From NCBI GenBank assembly GCA_902796095.1, contig CADBNP010000252.1:1-13449 (forward strand): a stretch of DNA of 13,449 nt, read 5' to 3'. The DNA comes from an uncultured Aeromonadales bacterium. Lineage in GTDB: Bacteria; Pseudomonadota; Gammaproteobacteria; Enterobacterales; Succinivibrionaceae. Positions within the stretch are counted from its first letter, which is position 1. Every line of letters begins with the position of its first letter. Below are positions 1-6,929 of the stretch, in pieces. Under the pieces are notes generated by a model. The model was not told the DNA's origin, did no database searches, and was given only the letters and a program-made list of their open reading frames with translations. Both the position numbers and the translations under genes were made by a program.

Positions 1-243
1 AAAGGCGAGAATTTTGCCGATCTGGTTATAACCGTAAACAAAGGAAAAAGTAACCAGTGCATTTACCTTATCGAACTTAAATACATCACCAAATCTGATG
101 CCTCAGAATCAAAGATTCAAAGTACTGTAAAGGAAGCAACAGATCAGGTTCAGAGATACAAATCGGCCCAGGATTTCCGGGACAGACAGGTCAAGGCCTA
201 CGCCATGGTCTTTGTCGGTTCTGACTGTGTGTACTGCGGGTGA
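1..243 (+). CDS. PD-(D/E)XK nuclease-like protein, C-terminal fragment (5' end outside window)
   Basis: The reading frame is open from the first base and ends with TGA at 241-243, giving the last 80 residues of a longer protein. The fragment shows a PD-(D/E)XK pattern: an aspartate in FADLVITV (fragment residue 7), then a strand ending in LIELKY, so that D7, E25 and K27 make the D...ExK core. After it come a charged helix and the ending KAYAMVFVGSDCVYCG. This matches the C-terminal nuclease-like domain found after an AAA-ATPase-like region in a large bacterial family (the DUF1703 / 'AAA-ATPase-like' type). These proteins are common in gut anaerobes and usually have no assigned function. The catalytic residues are present, so the domain may be active, but its substrate is unknown. 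A decayed second copy lies at about 604-878 on the other strand. I am confident of the domain type and less sure of the full protein family, because the N-terminal part is not in view. Confidence 0.75.
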   Translation, partial: KGENFADLVITVNKGKSNQCIYLIELKYITKSDASESKIQSTVKEATDQVQRYKSAQDFRDRQVKAYAMVFVGSDCVYCG

Positions 244-245
244 GT

Positions 246-289
246 CTGATATGTTTTTACAGCATATCAGCACCTGTGTACTGATATGC
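246..289 (+). repeat. Overlapping alternative hairpins built from three CTGATATG units
   Basis: Just after the stop codon at 243, CTGATATG (246-253) can pair with CATATCAG inside 262-270. The same GCATATCAG (262-270) can instead pair perfectly with CTGATATGC at 281-289, giving a 9-bp stem with a 10-nt loop. The two pairings exclude each other. No T-run follows, so this is not a standard intrinsic terminator. It may be a 3'-end processing or stability structure. Confidence 0.5.
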
Positions 290-442
290 CCGGAGACGAA
301 ACATTCAGAACGCAAGAGTTGGATAACGAGAAAAGAGATTGATAAGGCAGAGCGCAGTGCTCTGTTAAGTATGTACCGATTTAATTAAACGTATAGCATT
401 CATAGAATAATCTAGGGTAGCGTCTCAATCATTTTTATAGTT

Positions 443-492
443 AAACTAAAATTGCTGCATTTACCACAGACAATTTTAGTTTTTTGTTTTTT
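443..492 (+). terminator. Intrinsic-terminator-like hairpin, AT-rich, + strand
   Basis: AAACTAAAATTG (443-454) pairs perfectly with CAATTTTAGTTT (471-482), a 12-bp stem around a 16-nt loop. It runs straight into a T-rich tail (481-492, broken by one G). The geometry is that of a Rho-independent terminator reading rightwards, although the stem is AT-rich. It lies about 200 bp after the nuclease fragment and is probably that gene's terminator. Confidence 0.55.
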
Positions 493-499
493 AGTTTAA

Positions 500-542
500 T
501 CAATAACGGCAAGACCTGACGGGATAAAAATGCCGTTATTGA
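500..542. repeat. 12-bp perfect inverted repeat
   Basis: TCAATAACGGCA (500-511) and TGCCGTTATTGA (531-542) form a perfect 12-bp stem with a 19-nt loop. There is no T-tract right after it on either strand, so it is not a standard terminator. It sits between the two nuclease-domain copies. It could be a protein-binding palindrome, a REP-like stem or a scar; the sequence does not say which. Confidence 0.5.
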
Positions 543-603
543 CTGTTTGTTATGGTTTTAACTCTTAAAATGAACTGTTGCAGATTTTGCTGCAGTTCAA
601 TAA

Positions 604-878
604 TTATTCGTAATACACGCATTCCGAACCGGTAAAGACCATAATAGATCCCTGATCTGTTTATCCTTGAACTCGAGGGCAGTCCTGCAGGTTTGTACCT
701 GTTCAGTTGCATCCTTTTTCAGATTTTCTGGCTTTGCTTCAGTCGCGCCTTTTTTAGCGGCGTACTTCAGCTCGATAAGGTAGACGCATTCATTTTTCTT
801 TCCCTTGTTGATGGTGATAACCGGATCAGCGTATTTCTCTTCGCGACCGATGATTCTCAGTGATTTTTTTACGGTATA
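604..878 (-). pseudogene. Decayed second copy of the PD-(D/E)XK nuclease-like C-terminal domain
   Basis: Read on the minus strand from about 878, the frame gives KYADPVITINKG, then CVYLIELKYA, then a charged helix. This closely parallels the fragment at 1-243 (FADLVITV...LIELKY). An in-frame TAG lies directly upstream (881-879). Near 643-650 a one-base shift breaks the frame: the expected ending MVFTGSECVYYE is found in another frame (ATG at 642-640, TAA at 606-604). The original frame would run on to a TGA at 599-597. The E and K of the ExK motif are kept, and the leucine after the key aspartate is replaced by proline. The upstream stop plus the frameshift mark it as a relic. It is inverted relative to the fragment at 1-243, so the two copies converge. 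Confidence 0.75.
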
Positions 879-984
879 CTACAGTGATGAAGACATGTTT
901 ACTGGTGTGACATCAGCAGGACACACCTGATCCAGCGGACTAAAACCCCGGGTGCTTATTTCCTGTATCTGAGTATTGTACTGT

Positions 985-1647
985 TCATACATTCCGGTTA
1001 TGCCTGTTATTCCTATTTTCTTTATTCCTTCTGTTTCTGAGCAGCAGCCAGAGAACAGCAGCAGTAAGGACGAGAACAGAGATTACCAGAAGCATCGTTT
1101 TGAAACCGTCAAAGGCATTTGCGATCAGATCAATGTTGTTGCCCACCGAGGCTCCGATAATGATCCACATGGCTGTATAAACAAGGGTGGCAGCGGAATT
1201 GACAATAAGAAATTTCGAGAATCTGATGCGTCTGGTCATACCGCAGAAGATATAGACCGGTCCCCGGCTTACCGGCACAAACCTGGCGAAAAGTATCATG
1301 CCGACACCGTAGCGCCTGTAGCATTTCTGCAGCTGTGCAAATCTTTTCGGGGTCAGTATATATTTGACGGGGCGTATTTTCTGAATTCCCGGTCCCAAAA
1401 ATCTTCCTTCCGCATACATCATGCAGTCGCCTATGACAACTCCGAGAAAGCAGAGAACAAAGGCCGTTAACATGGATGCTTCCGGACTGTCACTGCTTAT
1501 CCCTGCAACGACTCCAGCTGCAAAAAGTACAGCATCCTTGGATATGGGAATACCGAGTCCGCAGCAACAGAGGATCAGAAATATGATCACATAGCCCGCT
1601 TCTTCCCAGGAACGGATGAATTCAATCCAGTCTGCAACAGATCCCAT
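985..1647 (-). CDS. DedA-family (SNARE-associated/VTT) inner-membrane protein, second of a tandem pair
   Basis: This 220-residue membrane protein has hydrophobic segments near residues 18-52, 60-80, 112-122 and 130-200 and a short basic, Asn/Arg-rich tail. The DedA hallmark FxRxxPxxR is present (FARFVPVSR, residues 120-128), followed by GPVYIFCGM. The usual acidic motif is altered: GLGIPISKDAV (about 30-40) carries lysine where its neighbour has glutamate (PIPED), while the next aspartate (D38) and the later GD (D74) remain. DedA proteins are polytopic, proton-motive-force-linked transporters or flippases; some act on undecaprenyl phosphate or phosphatidylethanolamine. The start lies 14 bp after the stop of the upstream paralogue, with no clear ribosome-binding site, so translational coupling is likely. 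The stop overlaps a short downstream frame (ATGTATGA). Family call secure; substrate unknown. Confidence 0.88.
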   Translation of the reverse strand: MGSVADWIEFIRSWEEAGYVIIFLILCCCGLGIPISKDAVLFAAGVVAGISSDSPEASMLTAFVLCFLGVVIGDCMMYAEGRFLGPGIQKIRPVKYILTPKRFAQLQKCYRRYGVGMILFARFVPVSRGPVYIFCGMTRRIRFSKFLIVNSAATLVYTAMWIIIGASVGNNIDLIANAFDGFKTMLLVISVLVLTAAVLWLLLRNRRNKENRNNRHNRNV

Positions 1648-1661
1648 GAATTTGATCCGGA

Positions 1662-2450
1662 TCAGTCATCCGAGTTGACAATGGTGCCTGTACCTGGTTT
1701 TTTACCGCTGTTTTTGACGATGGTGAACGATGGTTTCTTCTTATCCTCGGTGTGTTCAGCCTGGATCTGCTGCTCCTTCTCTTCAGCTGCCTTTTTTTCC
1801 TCGGCCAGCCTCTGCGCTTCCTTCTCCTTCTTGTTTCTGCGGTAGATGAACAGGGCAAGGGCTGAAACGGCCAGCACCGTGAAGATCAGGATTCCGGTTT
1901 TTCCGTCAGACAGCCATCTGGCAAGATCTTCGCGGTTCTGGGCACCATAGTGACCGATAAGAACCCAGATAGGAACAGATATTGCCGCAGCGAAGCCGTC
2001 CATGAGTAAAAATTTGAAGAAACTTACACGTCTGCTCATTCCTGCACAGAGAAATGTAGGTGATCTGAGAACCGGGAGAAATCTTGCTATGAAGAGAACC
2101 CATATGCCGTAGCGGTTGAACAGCTTCTGAATTTTTGCAAAGCGGCTCGGAGGAAGGATTGCTCTCATGGGACGGAACTTCTGAATGCGGTATCCGAAGA
2201 TGCGGCCCAGCAGATACATTGTTCCGTCACCGGCCAGCACTCCGGCGAAGGATATTATCAGCATATATGTAAGATGCATCAGATGATGTTCAGCATCTCC
2301 GACACCTGACATGATGCCGCCGGATACGAGAACCACATCCTCCGGTATCGGAAGACCGAATCCGCATCCGATCAGAATCGCAAAAACAATGGCGTAGCTG
2401 TAATCCTGATATCCAGCCAGCCATGCTACTAATTTTTCTATGTGTTCCAT
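1662..2450 (-). CDS. DedA-family (SNARE-associated/VTT) inner-membrane protein, first of a tandem pair
   Basis: The protein is 262 residues from the ATG at 2450, which has GGGA upstream; a TTG directly before it is a possible but less likely start. The motif GFGLPIPEDVVL (residues 31-41) carries the conserved acidic pair E37/D38. AGDGTMYLLGR follows (D75), then FIARFLPVLRSPTF (120-132) with the two conserved arginines R123 and R129. Hydrophobic segments lie near 18-50, 60-82, 115-135, 145-170 and 186-203. From about 204 the protein ends in a long charged tail rich in K, E and Q (RRNKKEKEAQ...), probably cytoplasmic. It is the first gene of an operon with the shorter paralogue downstream. All DedA signature residues are kept, so it should be functional. 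The family includes lipid-carrier flippases and proteins needed for membrane homeostasis. Confidence 0.9.
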   Translation of the reverse strand: MEHIEKLVAWLAGYQDYSYAIVFAILIGCGFGLPIPEDVVLVSGGIMSGVGDAEHHLMHLTYMLIISFAGVLAGDGTMYLLGRIFGYRIQKFRPMRAILPPSRFAKIQKLFNRYGIWVLFIARFLPVLRSPTFLCAGMSRRVSFFKFLLMDGFAAAISVPIWVLIGHYGAQNREDLARWLSDGKTGILIFTVLAVSALALFIYRRNKKEKEAQRLAEEKKAAEEKEQQIQAEHTEDKKKPSFTIVKNSGKKPGTGTIVNSDD

Positions 2451-2769
2451 CAAATTCCCGTATTTTGTGGATCTCTGTGTTTTTTCATGGAGAACTGCCG
2501 TCCCAGACTACCTATTTTATACCACAAAACCCTTTTATTTTCTATTGCTGCATACCTCATTCATCCATGCAGATCCTTACTGCAGCGTCTTGATACATTT
2601 GCTGTCTTCAGCGTTATTCCGGCAGTATCTGAAAGTTGCTGAGTCATTCTTTTGTGAACCGGTTTCAGCATCCTGCATGTCTGCAGTTTTTTTTGACTGC
2701 AGTGAATCTTAAACAGTCTTTTATCTGTTAAGATCTCTGATGTTTAAATCTTCGATCCGGAATTTATTT
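2451..2769. other. Divergent intergenic region between the dedA pair and lpxK
   Basis: About 320 bp, T-rich on the + strand, holding no gene I can support. It carries the dedA extended -10 and a small hairpin (CTGCAGT 2681-2687 with ACTGCAG 2696-2702, T-rich loop). For lpxK, TTGACT (2693-2698) and TAAGAT (2729-2734) resemble promoter hexamers but are not spaced as a pair, so I do not name an lpxK promoter. Confidence 0.4.
2516..2521 (-). promoter_or_regulatory. Extended -10 promoter for the dedA pair
   Basis: On the minus strand TGGTATAAA forms an extended -10 (TGn followed by TATAAA at 2521-2516), about 66 bp before the dedA start at 2450. I see no good -35 at the right distance; extended -10 promoters can do without one. 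Confidence 0.45.
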
Positions 2770-3750
2770 ATGAGTTTTGTTGAAAAACTTTGGTATGGCA
2801 GAAATCCTGTTTCTTGGATTTTATGGCCGCTGTCCCTGGTTTTCAGATGTGTATCCTTTCTTCGCAGGATGTGTTACCGCCGGGGCATCTTCAGAGTATG
2901 CTCATCCCGTGTGCCTGTTGTTGTGGTGGGTAATATTTCCGTTGGCGGAAACGGCAAGACCCCGACTGTCATTTATCTTGTGGAGAACCTGAAAAAAAGG
3001 GGGTTCAATCCGGCGGTTGTAAGCCGCGGTTATGGAGGGCATGCGTCTGAATACCCTCATGTGATTTCTGATAATTCCTCGCCTCTTGAATGCGGTGACG
3101 AGCCCTATCTGATTTACCGGCGTCTTGGATGTCTGGTGGCAGTGGATCCCGTTCGTGAAAGAGCAGTCAGGAAACTGGAGGAGCTTGGAGCCGACGTAAT
3201 CATAAGTGATGACGGCCTTCAGCATTACTCCATGGGTCGTGCGGTGGAACTCGTGGTTGTGGACGGATCAAGACGGTTTGGAAACGGGGCTGTGCTTCCC
3301 ATGGGACCTTTAAGGGAGGGACTGTGGCGTCTTGGCGAGGTGGATGCGGTGATCTGCAACGGTGATAATCCGTCGGATGGAGAATTTAAGATGTCGGTAA
3401 TTCCCATGACCCCGGTAAAGGTGAGAGATTACGTGACCCCGCTCGCCGAAAAGGGGAGGGTTCTGGCTGTTGCAGGGATAGGAAATCCGGAAAAATTCTT
3501 TAATCTCCTCAGAAAAGAGGGGTATGATCTGGTAAGAACAGTCCCTCTTGCAGATCATGCCGCATATACGCAGGAGATGTTTGCCGGAATAATCGGTGAC
3601 TGGGACGGCATTGTTCTGATGACGGAAAAGGATGCGGCAAAATGCAGAGATTTTGCTTCTGACAAATGTTATTTTCTGCCTATCGATGCCGTTATAAGTC
3701 CTGATATAGTGGAACTGATAATCAGTAAAATCGGAAGCAGACAGCAGTAG
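2770..3750 (+). CDS. lpxK: Tetraacyldisaccharide 4'-kinase
   Basis: LpxK phosphorylates the 4' position of the tetraacyldisaccharide 1-phosphate to make lipid IVA, the sixth step of lipid A synthesis, at the inner membrane. The N-terminus MSFVEKLWYGRNP followed by a hydrophobic stretch (about residues 15-32) is the family's membrane-anchoring helix. The P-loop GNISVGGNGKTP is at 54-65, followed by VVSRGYGG (83-90), CGDEPYLIYRR (108-118), DDGLQHY (147-153), DGSRRFGNG and VLMTEKDAAKC. I chose the ATG at 2770 over the in-frame ATG at 2740 because it gives 326 residues, close to the E. coli enzyme (328), and aligns with the E. coli N-terminus. kdsB follows after 54 bp on the same strand, as it follows lpxK in E. 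coli. msbA, which often precedes lpxK, is not here. Confidence 0.96.
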   Translation: MSFVEKLWYGRNPVSWILWPLSLVFRCVSFLRRMCYRRGIFRVCSSRVPVVVVGNISVGGNGKTPTVIYLVENLKKRGFNPAVVSRGYGGHASEYPHVISDNSSPLECGDEPYLIYRRLGCLVAVDPVRERAVRKLEELGADVIISDDGLQHYSMGRAVELVVVDGSRRFGNGAVLPMGPLREGLWRLGEVDAVICNGDNPSDGEFKMSVIPMTPVKVRDYVTPLAEKGRVLAVAGIGNPEKFFNLLRKEGYDLVRTVPLADHAAYTQEMFAGIIGDWDGIVLMTEKDAAKCRDFASDKCYFLPIDAVISPDIVELIISKIGSRQQ

Positions 3751-3804
3751 TTTATTCATGCTGCAGTCAGGTGTTCAGTCTAGATCGTTTTTTTTGGAGT
3801 TTTT

Positions 3805-4566
3805 ATGTCGTTTGTTGTTATTATTCCCGCACGCTACAGCTCATCCCGCCTTCCGGGCAAGCCTGTCAAGGATTTGTGCGGCAAGACAATGATCCAGCGT
3901 GTTGCGGAAAAGGCTCTTGCCTCCGGGGCATCTGCTGTATATGTGGCAACTGATTCTGAGCTGGTTTCCAGAGCTGTGAATCTTGAGGGTGTCGAGGTTG
4001 TTATGACATCAGAAAGTCATAATTCCGGAACAGAACGGCTGGCAGAGGTAGCAAAACTGAAGAATTTTCCTGATGACACGGTGGTGGTGAATGTTCAGGG
4101 TGATGAACCTCTGCTTCCTTCCGTTCTGATCAGTCAGGTTGCAGAAAATCTCGTATCCAGCGGTGCGCCTATGGCAACTCTGGCCGTGCCTATTGACGAT
4201 TATGATGAAATCTTCAATCCCAATGCGGTAAAGGTTATCTGTGATGAGAACGGGTATGCAATTTATTTCTCCCGTGCACCTATTCCTTATGAGCGGGACA
4301 ATTTTAAATCCGGTGATCGCAGATTTGACAATGTTCACTTCCGACATCTCGGAATATATGCCTACCGTGCCGGATTTCTGAAGAAGTTTGTTGAATGGAA
4401 TGCATCCCCGCTGGAGAATATAGAGAAGTTGGAGCAGCTCAGAGTTTTAAGCCACGGCGAGAAGATCAGTGTTGCGGTTGCCAGCATAACTCCGCCTGCA
4501 GGAATTGATACCCAGGAGGATCTTGAAAAGGTGATAGCCTACCTGAAGGAGCATCCTGAGGCTTAG
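3805..4566 (+). CDS. kdsB: 3-deoxy-manno-octulosonate cytidylyltransferase (CMP-Kdo synthetase)
   Basis: KdsB activates Kdo with CTP to give CMP-Kdo, the donor for the inner core sugar added to lipid IVA, in the cytoplasm. The 253-residue length is normal (E. coli 248). Family motifs appear in order: VIIPARYSSSRLPGKPVKDLCGKTM at the N-terminus (nucleotide-binding loop), AVYVATDS, MTSESHNSGTERLAEV, VNVQGDEPLLP (the metal/substrate aspartate region), YFSRAPIPYER, HLGIYAYRAGFLKKF, and LEQLRVLSHGEKI near the end. The ATG is preceded by TTGGAG at good spacing. It lies 54 bp after lpxK in the same direction and probably shares its transcript. I see no intrinsic terminator after it; an IS relic begins within about 25 bp. 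Confidence 0.97.
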   Translation: MSFVVIIPARYSSSRLPGKPVKDLCGKTMIQRVAEKALASGASAVYVATDSELVSRAVNLEGVEVVMTSESHNSGTERLAEVAKLKNFPDDTVVVNVQGDEPLLPSVLISQVAENLVSSGAPMATLAVPIDDYDEIFNPNAVKVICDENGYAIYFSRAPIPYERDNFKSGDRRFDNVHFRHLGIYAYRAGFLKKFVEWNASPLENIEKLEQLRVLSHGEKISVAVASITPPAGIDTQEDLEKVIAYLKEHPEA

Positions 4567-4588
4567 ATCTGTTCTGCAGCAGACATAA

Positions 4589-4699
4589 GACAGGATCAAA
4601 AGAAATAGAAGATTCGCAGGAACATGCTTCAGCAGTCTGGAACTGCTGTCCGGCCGTGCCGTAAAACCACGTTCCCCGGGGCGTGGATATAAGGCATAA
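4589..4699 (+). pseudogene. tnpB (IS200/IS605 family) 3' remnant
   Basis: After a TAA at 4586-4588 the frame is open for about 36 codons to a TAA at 4697-4699. It ends SLELLSGRAVKPRSPGRGYKA, which resembles the extreme C-terminal tail of TnpB proteins of IS200/IS605 elements. No zinc finger, RuvC motif or start codon is present, so only the last part of the gene survives. It lies directly after kdsB. The family call depends mainly on the omega-RNA-like sequence that follows; the remnant alone would be weak evidence. Confidence 0.55.
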
Positions 4700-4892
4700 G
4701 ATCAGTTACAGCCTTTCCTGCTGGCAGAGACGGACTTCGGTCTTCTAAATGACGGCAAATAGACCAGGCACAGCCAGAGAGCGTGTGAAGCGATTTCGCC
4801 GGAGATCTGCAGCTAGAACCCGCCGGGAGCAGTCTGCGGCCTGCAGCGGGAACCGGCAGGAATCCCCTGCCTTCAGGACGGGGAGGATGTCA
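4660..4892 (+). ncRNA. Orphan omega-RNA (reRNA) / right end of an IS200/IS605 element
   Basis: The block following the tnpB tail looks like the overlapping 3' UTR/omega-RNA of an IS605-type element. It has an imperfect stem CCACG...CGTGG (4667-4686) at the tnpB end, a CTTCGG tetraloop hairpin (about 4734-4744), the stem GGCAGG/CCTGCC (4855-4860 with 4866-4871), and the right-end hairpin AATCCCCTGCC-TTC-AGGACGGGGAGGAT (4861-4888, with several mismatches). In complete elements this terminal hairpin directly precedes the guide segment and the element boundary. I recognise the layout from memory of such elements; a covariance search is needed. No full transposase or nuclease is nearby, so this is an immobile relic or a stand-alone guide RNA. 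Confidence 0.55.
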
Positions 4893-4936
4893 GCTTTTTG
4901 GGTTTGCTGTTCTTCAGTTCCGGAGTGCCAGTCTGA

Positions 4937-6568
4937 TTAAGGATCAACTGTCGGATCTGTCAGTTCATGATCATTTCCTACCAGCAGAATTGCCGAACCA
5001 TATGCCTTGACCGGTTTGCCGCCGGCATCAAATTCTGTTGTATATTTGATTTTAAACGGTATCCTGCCTGTTGTAAGGGGAATAACTGCCTCAATGGTGC
5101 CAACGCCGTCATCGATTTTTTTCATGAACTTTCTGTAGTACTCCGCATAGTCTGAAGGGAATATGCCTACTTCGATCAGAGGTTCCGGGTAGTTTTTGAT
5201 AAGAGGCGGCAGATTGAGATCGCGCATGCATCTGAAGCACGGACGCATTTCCTTTGTATTTATGTTGTATTCCCATGCATAGATGTTGGAATGTTCGCTT
5301 GCAGCTCTGAAGCGCTGATCACTGGCGTATATCTCGTTGAAGAGTTTTTTCTCCTTGGTGATATTCCGTATCATGATGTAGAACAGGTGCTTGTTTTCCA
5401 TAATACCAATCAGCTGCATTGAACTTCTTATGCAGATCTTGTCCTCGCCGCAGCAGTCTGAAAAATAGGTCCGCCATGTCTCGCATTCCTGCTCATCCTC
5501 GGTTTCTATTGCCAGTTTCAGCGTGTCCTTGTATATTCTTATGTTGTCCTTGTCCAGATGAAACCACGGATTCATGCTTATGACATCCTTTTCCGTCTGG
5601 TTCATGCCGATTTCCCTCAGATATTTTCCGTTGACTCTGAGAATTTCTGAATGACCGTTATTTATGTCATAGAGCATAATGGCGGCGCCGCCCACATAGT
5701 TGCTGAATATCAGTGTTTCAAGGGATTCCGGACTCCAGAACCTTCCCGTGTCAAGGCGATCGATAAACCTGTTTTTTGCAAATGCCGAATTTGAGTTTCT
5801 TTCCCTGAACAGTTTGTTAAATTCATCTGTAGGTAGCGGTTTGGAATAGTAGAAACCCTGGATGTATTCACATCCGATACTGAGCATGTAGTCTGCCTGT
5901 TCTCTTGTTTCCACACCTTCTGCAATGACCGGAGTGTTAAGCCATTTGGCCATGTTTACCACGGAACTTATTATTGTTCCGCCGCGTCCGCCTACCTGAC
6001 CTGAGAAAAATTTGAGATCAAGCTTGATAATATCTACCTCCAGATCCTTCAGCACATTGAGGGATGAGTAGCCGCTGCCGAAATCATCCATTTCCACCAT
6101 ATAGCCAAGTTCATGAAAGCGGTTTACGATATTGATAATATGCTCACTGCCGCCGACTGCGGATGATTCGGTTATTTCTGCTCTGAGGAACTGCACAGGT
6201 ATATCATACTGGGAACGGATTTTTTCCATGGAGTCAATGTAGTCGGGGAGCTGGAGATCCTCTCTTGAAATGTTGAATGAAATCGGAATACACGTTTCTT
6301 TGGCATCGAGACATTTTCTCTGGTAGGCACATACTCTGTCGAATACAAACAGATCCAGTACAGGTATCTTCTTCATCTCCTCAAAAATAGGGATAAAATC
6401 CGCAGGGGACTGCATTCCGTTTTCCGGGTGGATCCAGCGTACAAGAGCCTCTCCGCCTATGAGTTCCTTTGTGGAATGATTAAACTGAGGCTGAATATAG
6501 ATTACAAACTGTTTCTCCTCCAGTGCTCTTGGTATGGCATCAATGATTTCCTGTCTTGTCATTCTCAT
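4937..6568 (-). CDS. EAL-domain cyclic-di-GMP phosphodiesterase with C-terminal PAS-like regions
   Basis: The 543-residue protein starts directly with an EAL domain (residues 5-257). The signature GGEALVRW (38-45) is followed by FNIS (N99), AEITES (E131), DDFGSGYSSL (D161/D162), IIKLDLKF (K182), IAEGVET (E217, E220) and QGFYYSKPL. All residues needed for metal binding and hydrolysis of c-di-GMP to pGpG appear intact, so an active phosphodiesterase is likely. There is no GGDEF domain. After it come two PAS-like stretches (about 285-410 and 415-535); the second contains SNIYAWEYNINTKEM and ends YTTEFDAGGKPVKAYGSAI, typical of PAS folds. No membrane segment is evident, so it should be cytosolic. 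GGAG seven bases before the ATG supports this start. An EAL domain placed before the sensory part is the reverse of the usual order. The gene stands alone. Confidence 0.9.
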   Translation of the reverse strand: MRMTRQEIIDAIPRALEEKQFVIYIQPQFNHSTKELIGGEALVRWIHPENGMQSPADFIPIFEEMKKIPVLDLFVFDRVCAYQRKCLDAKETCIPISFNISREDLQLPDYIDSMEKIRSQYDIPVQFLRAEITESSAVGGSEHIINIVNRFHELGYMVEMDDFGSGYSSLNVLKDLEVDIIKLDLKFFSGQVGGRGGTIISSVVNMAKWLNTPVIAEGVETREQADYMLSIGCEYIQGFYYSKPLPTDEFNKLFRERNSNSAFAKNRFIDRLDTGRFWSPESLETLIFSNYVGGAAIMLYDINNGHSEILRVNGKYLREIGMNQTEKDVISMNPWFHLDKDNIRIYKDTLKLAIETEDEQECETWRTYFSDCCGEDKICIRSSMQLIGIMENKHLFYIMIRNITKEKKLFNEIYASDQRFRAASEHSNIYAWEYNINTKEMRPCFRCMRDLNLPPLIKNYPEPLIEVGIFPSDYAEYYRKFMKKIDDGVGTIEAVIPLTTGRIPFKIKYTTEFDAGGKPVKAYGSAILLVGNDHELTDPTVDP

Positions 6569-6715
6569 GATAATGCTCCTGCCTGCACAATTTATTTTCT
6601 TCGAGGTTTACGGGCATCCTGCTGCAGTAATGGCAGAATGCTGTCCTCAGCGGTCAGACTCAAATGTTATTTATTCTTTCAGCAGATTTTAAATGCCGAA
6701 TCCACATTTAGTTAA

Positions 6716-6721
6716 AGTATA
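6716..6721 (-). promoter_or_regulatory. Possible -10 element for the EAL gene
   Basis: TATACT on the minus strand matches the -10 consensus at five of six positions, inside AT-rich sequence, leaving a leader of roughly 140 nt. The region 17 bp upstream (GTGTTT) is a poor -35, so the call is tentative. Confidence 0.28.
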
Positions 6722-6929
6722 TGATCCAGCTATGTTTTAAACACAGTTTTTTTTGTTTCTATTTGAAGCGTATCAATTTATTTTTTTTATCGGACAGGAG
6801 ATTTCTGCCGGGAATTTTCATGTCCCAGGGTAAGGAGCGAATTTCTGAAAATGTATCTCTTTGAAAATGCAGGAACGACAGGCTGAATGAGACCGAACGG
6901 GTGTGTCCGAGACAGCGGAGCAGGATAAA

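Larger units (their letters stand above)
244..603. other. Gene-less stretch rich in hairpins
   Basis: I find no credible gene here. The stretch holds the CTGATATG hairpins, a small hairpin with a 6-bp stem (348-353 with 359-364), a terminator-like hairpin (443-492), a 12-bp stem (500-511 with 531-542), and an imperfect hairpin near 571-598 (GAACTG with CAGTTC). It separates two converging copies of the same nuclease-like domain. A short frame on the minus strand across 109-315 mostly overlaps the + strand nuclease frame and has no recognisable content. Confidence 0.5.
4567..4936. mobile_element. IS200/IS605-type element relic between kdsB and the EAL gene
   Basis: The gap between kdsB and the EAL gene consists largely of the tnpB tail and omega-RNA-like sequence described separately. 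The left boundary is unclear because the 5' part of the element is gone. The right boundary is probably near 4892, after GGGGAGGATGTCA. The last 45 bp before the EAL stop hold nothing I recognise and no clear terminator for the EAL gene. Confidence 0.5.

Noticed and set aside
879..992. 37-codon frame on - starting inside the stop region of dedA (ATGTATGA) and in frame with the nuclease relic
   Set aside because: The overlap resembles coupled translation, but the peptide has no recognisable match and ends at the TAG before the relic; it may be the decayed upstream part of that relic.
976..1470. 164-codon frame on + opposite the dedA gene
   Set aside because: It is antisense to a clearly conserved membrane protein and has no motif of its own.
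2693..2734. TTGACT and TAAGAT as an lpxK promoter
   Set aside because: The spacing is about 30 bp, so they cannot form one sigma-70 promoter.
2740..2769. Upstream in-frame ATG that would add 10 residues to LpxK
   Set aside because: The ATG at 2770 aligns with the N-terminus of E. coli LpxK and gives a normal length; the extra residues match nothing.
4667..4690. CRISPR-repeat-like string (CCACG...CCCCGGGGCGTGGAT)
   Set aside because: Single copy with no spacers; it is part of the tnpB tail / omega-RNA block.
4749..4940. 63-codon arginine-rich frame on +
   Set aside because: It lies within the omega-RNA-like sequence and has no ribosome-binding site or recognisable motif.
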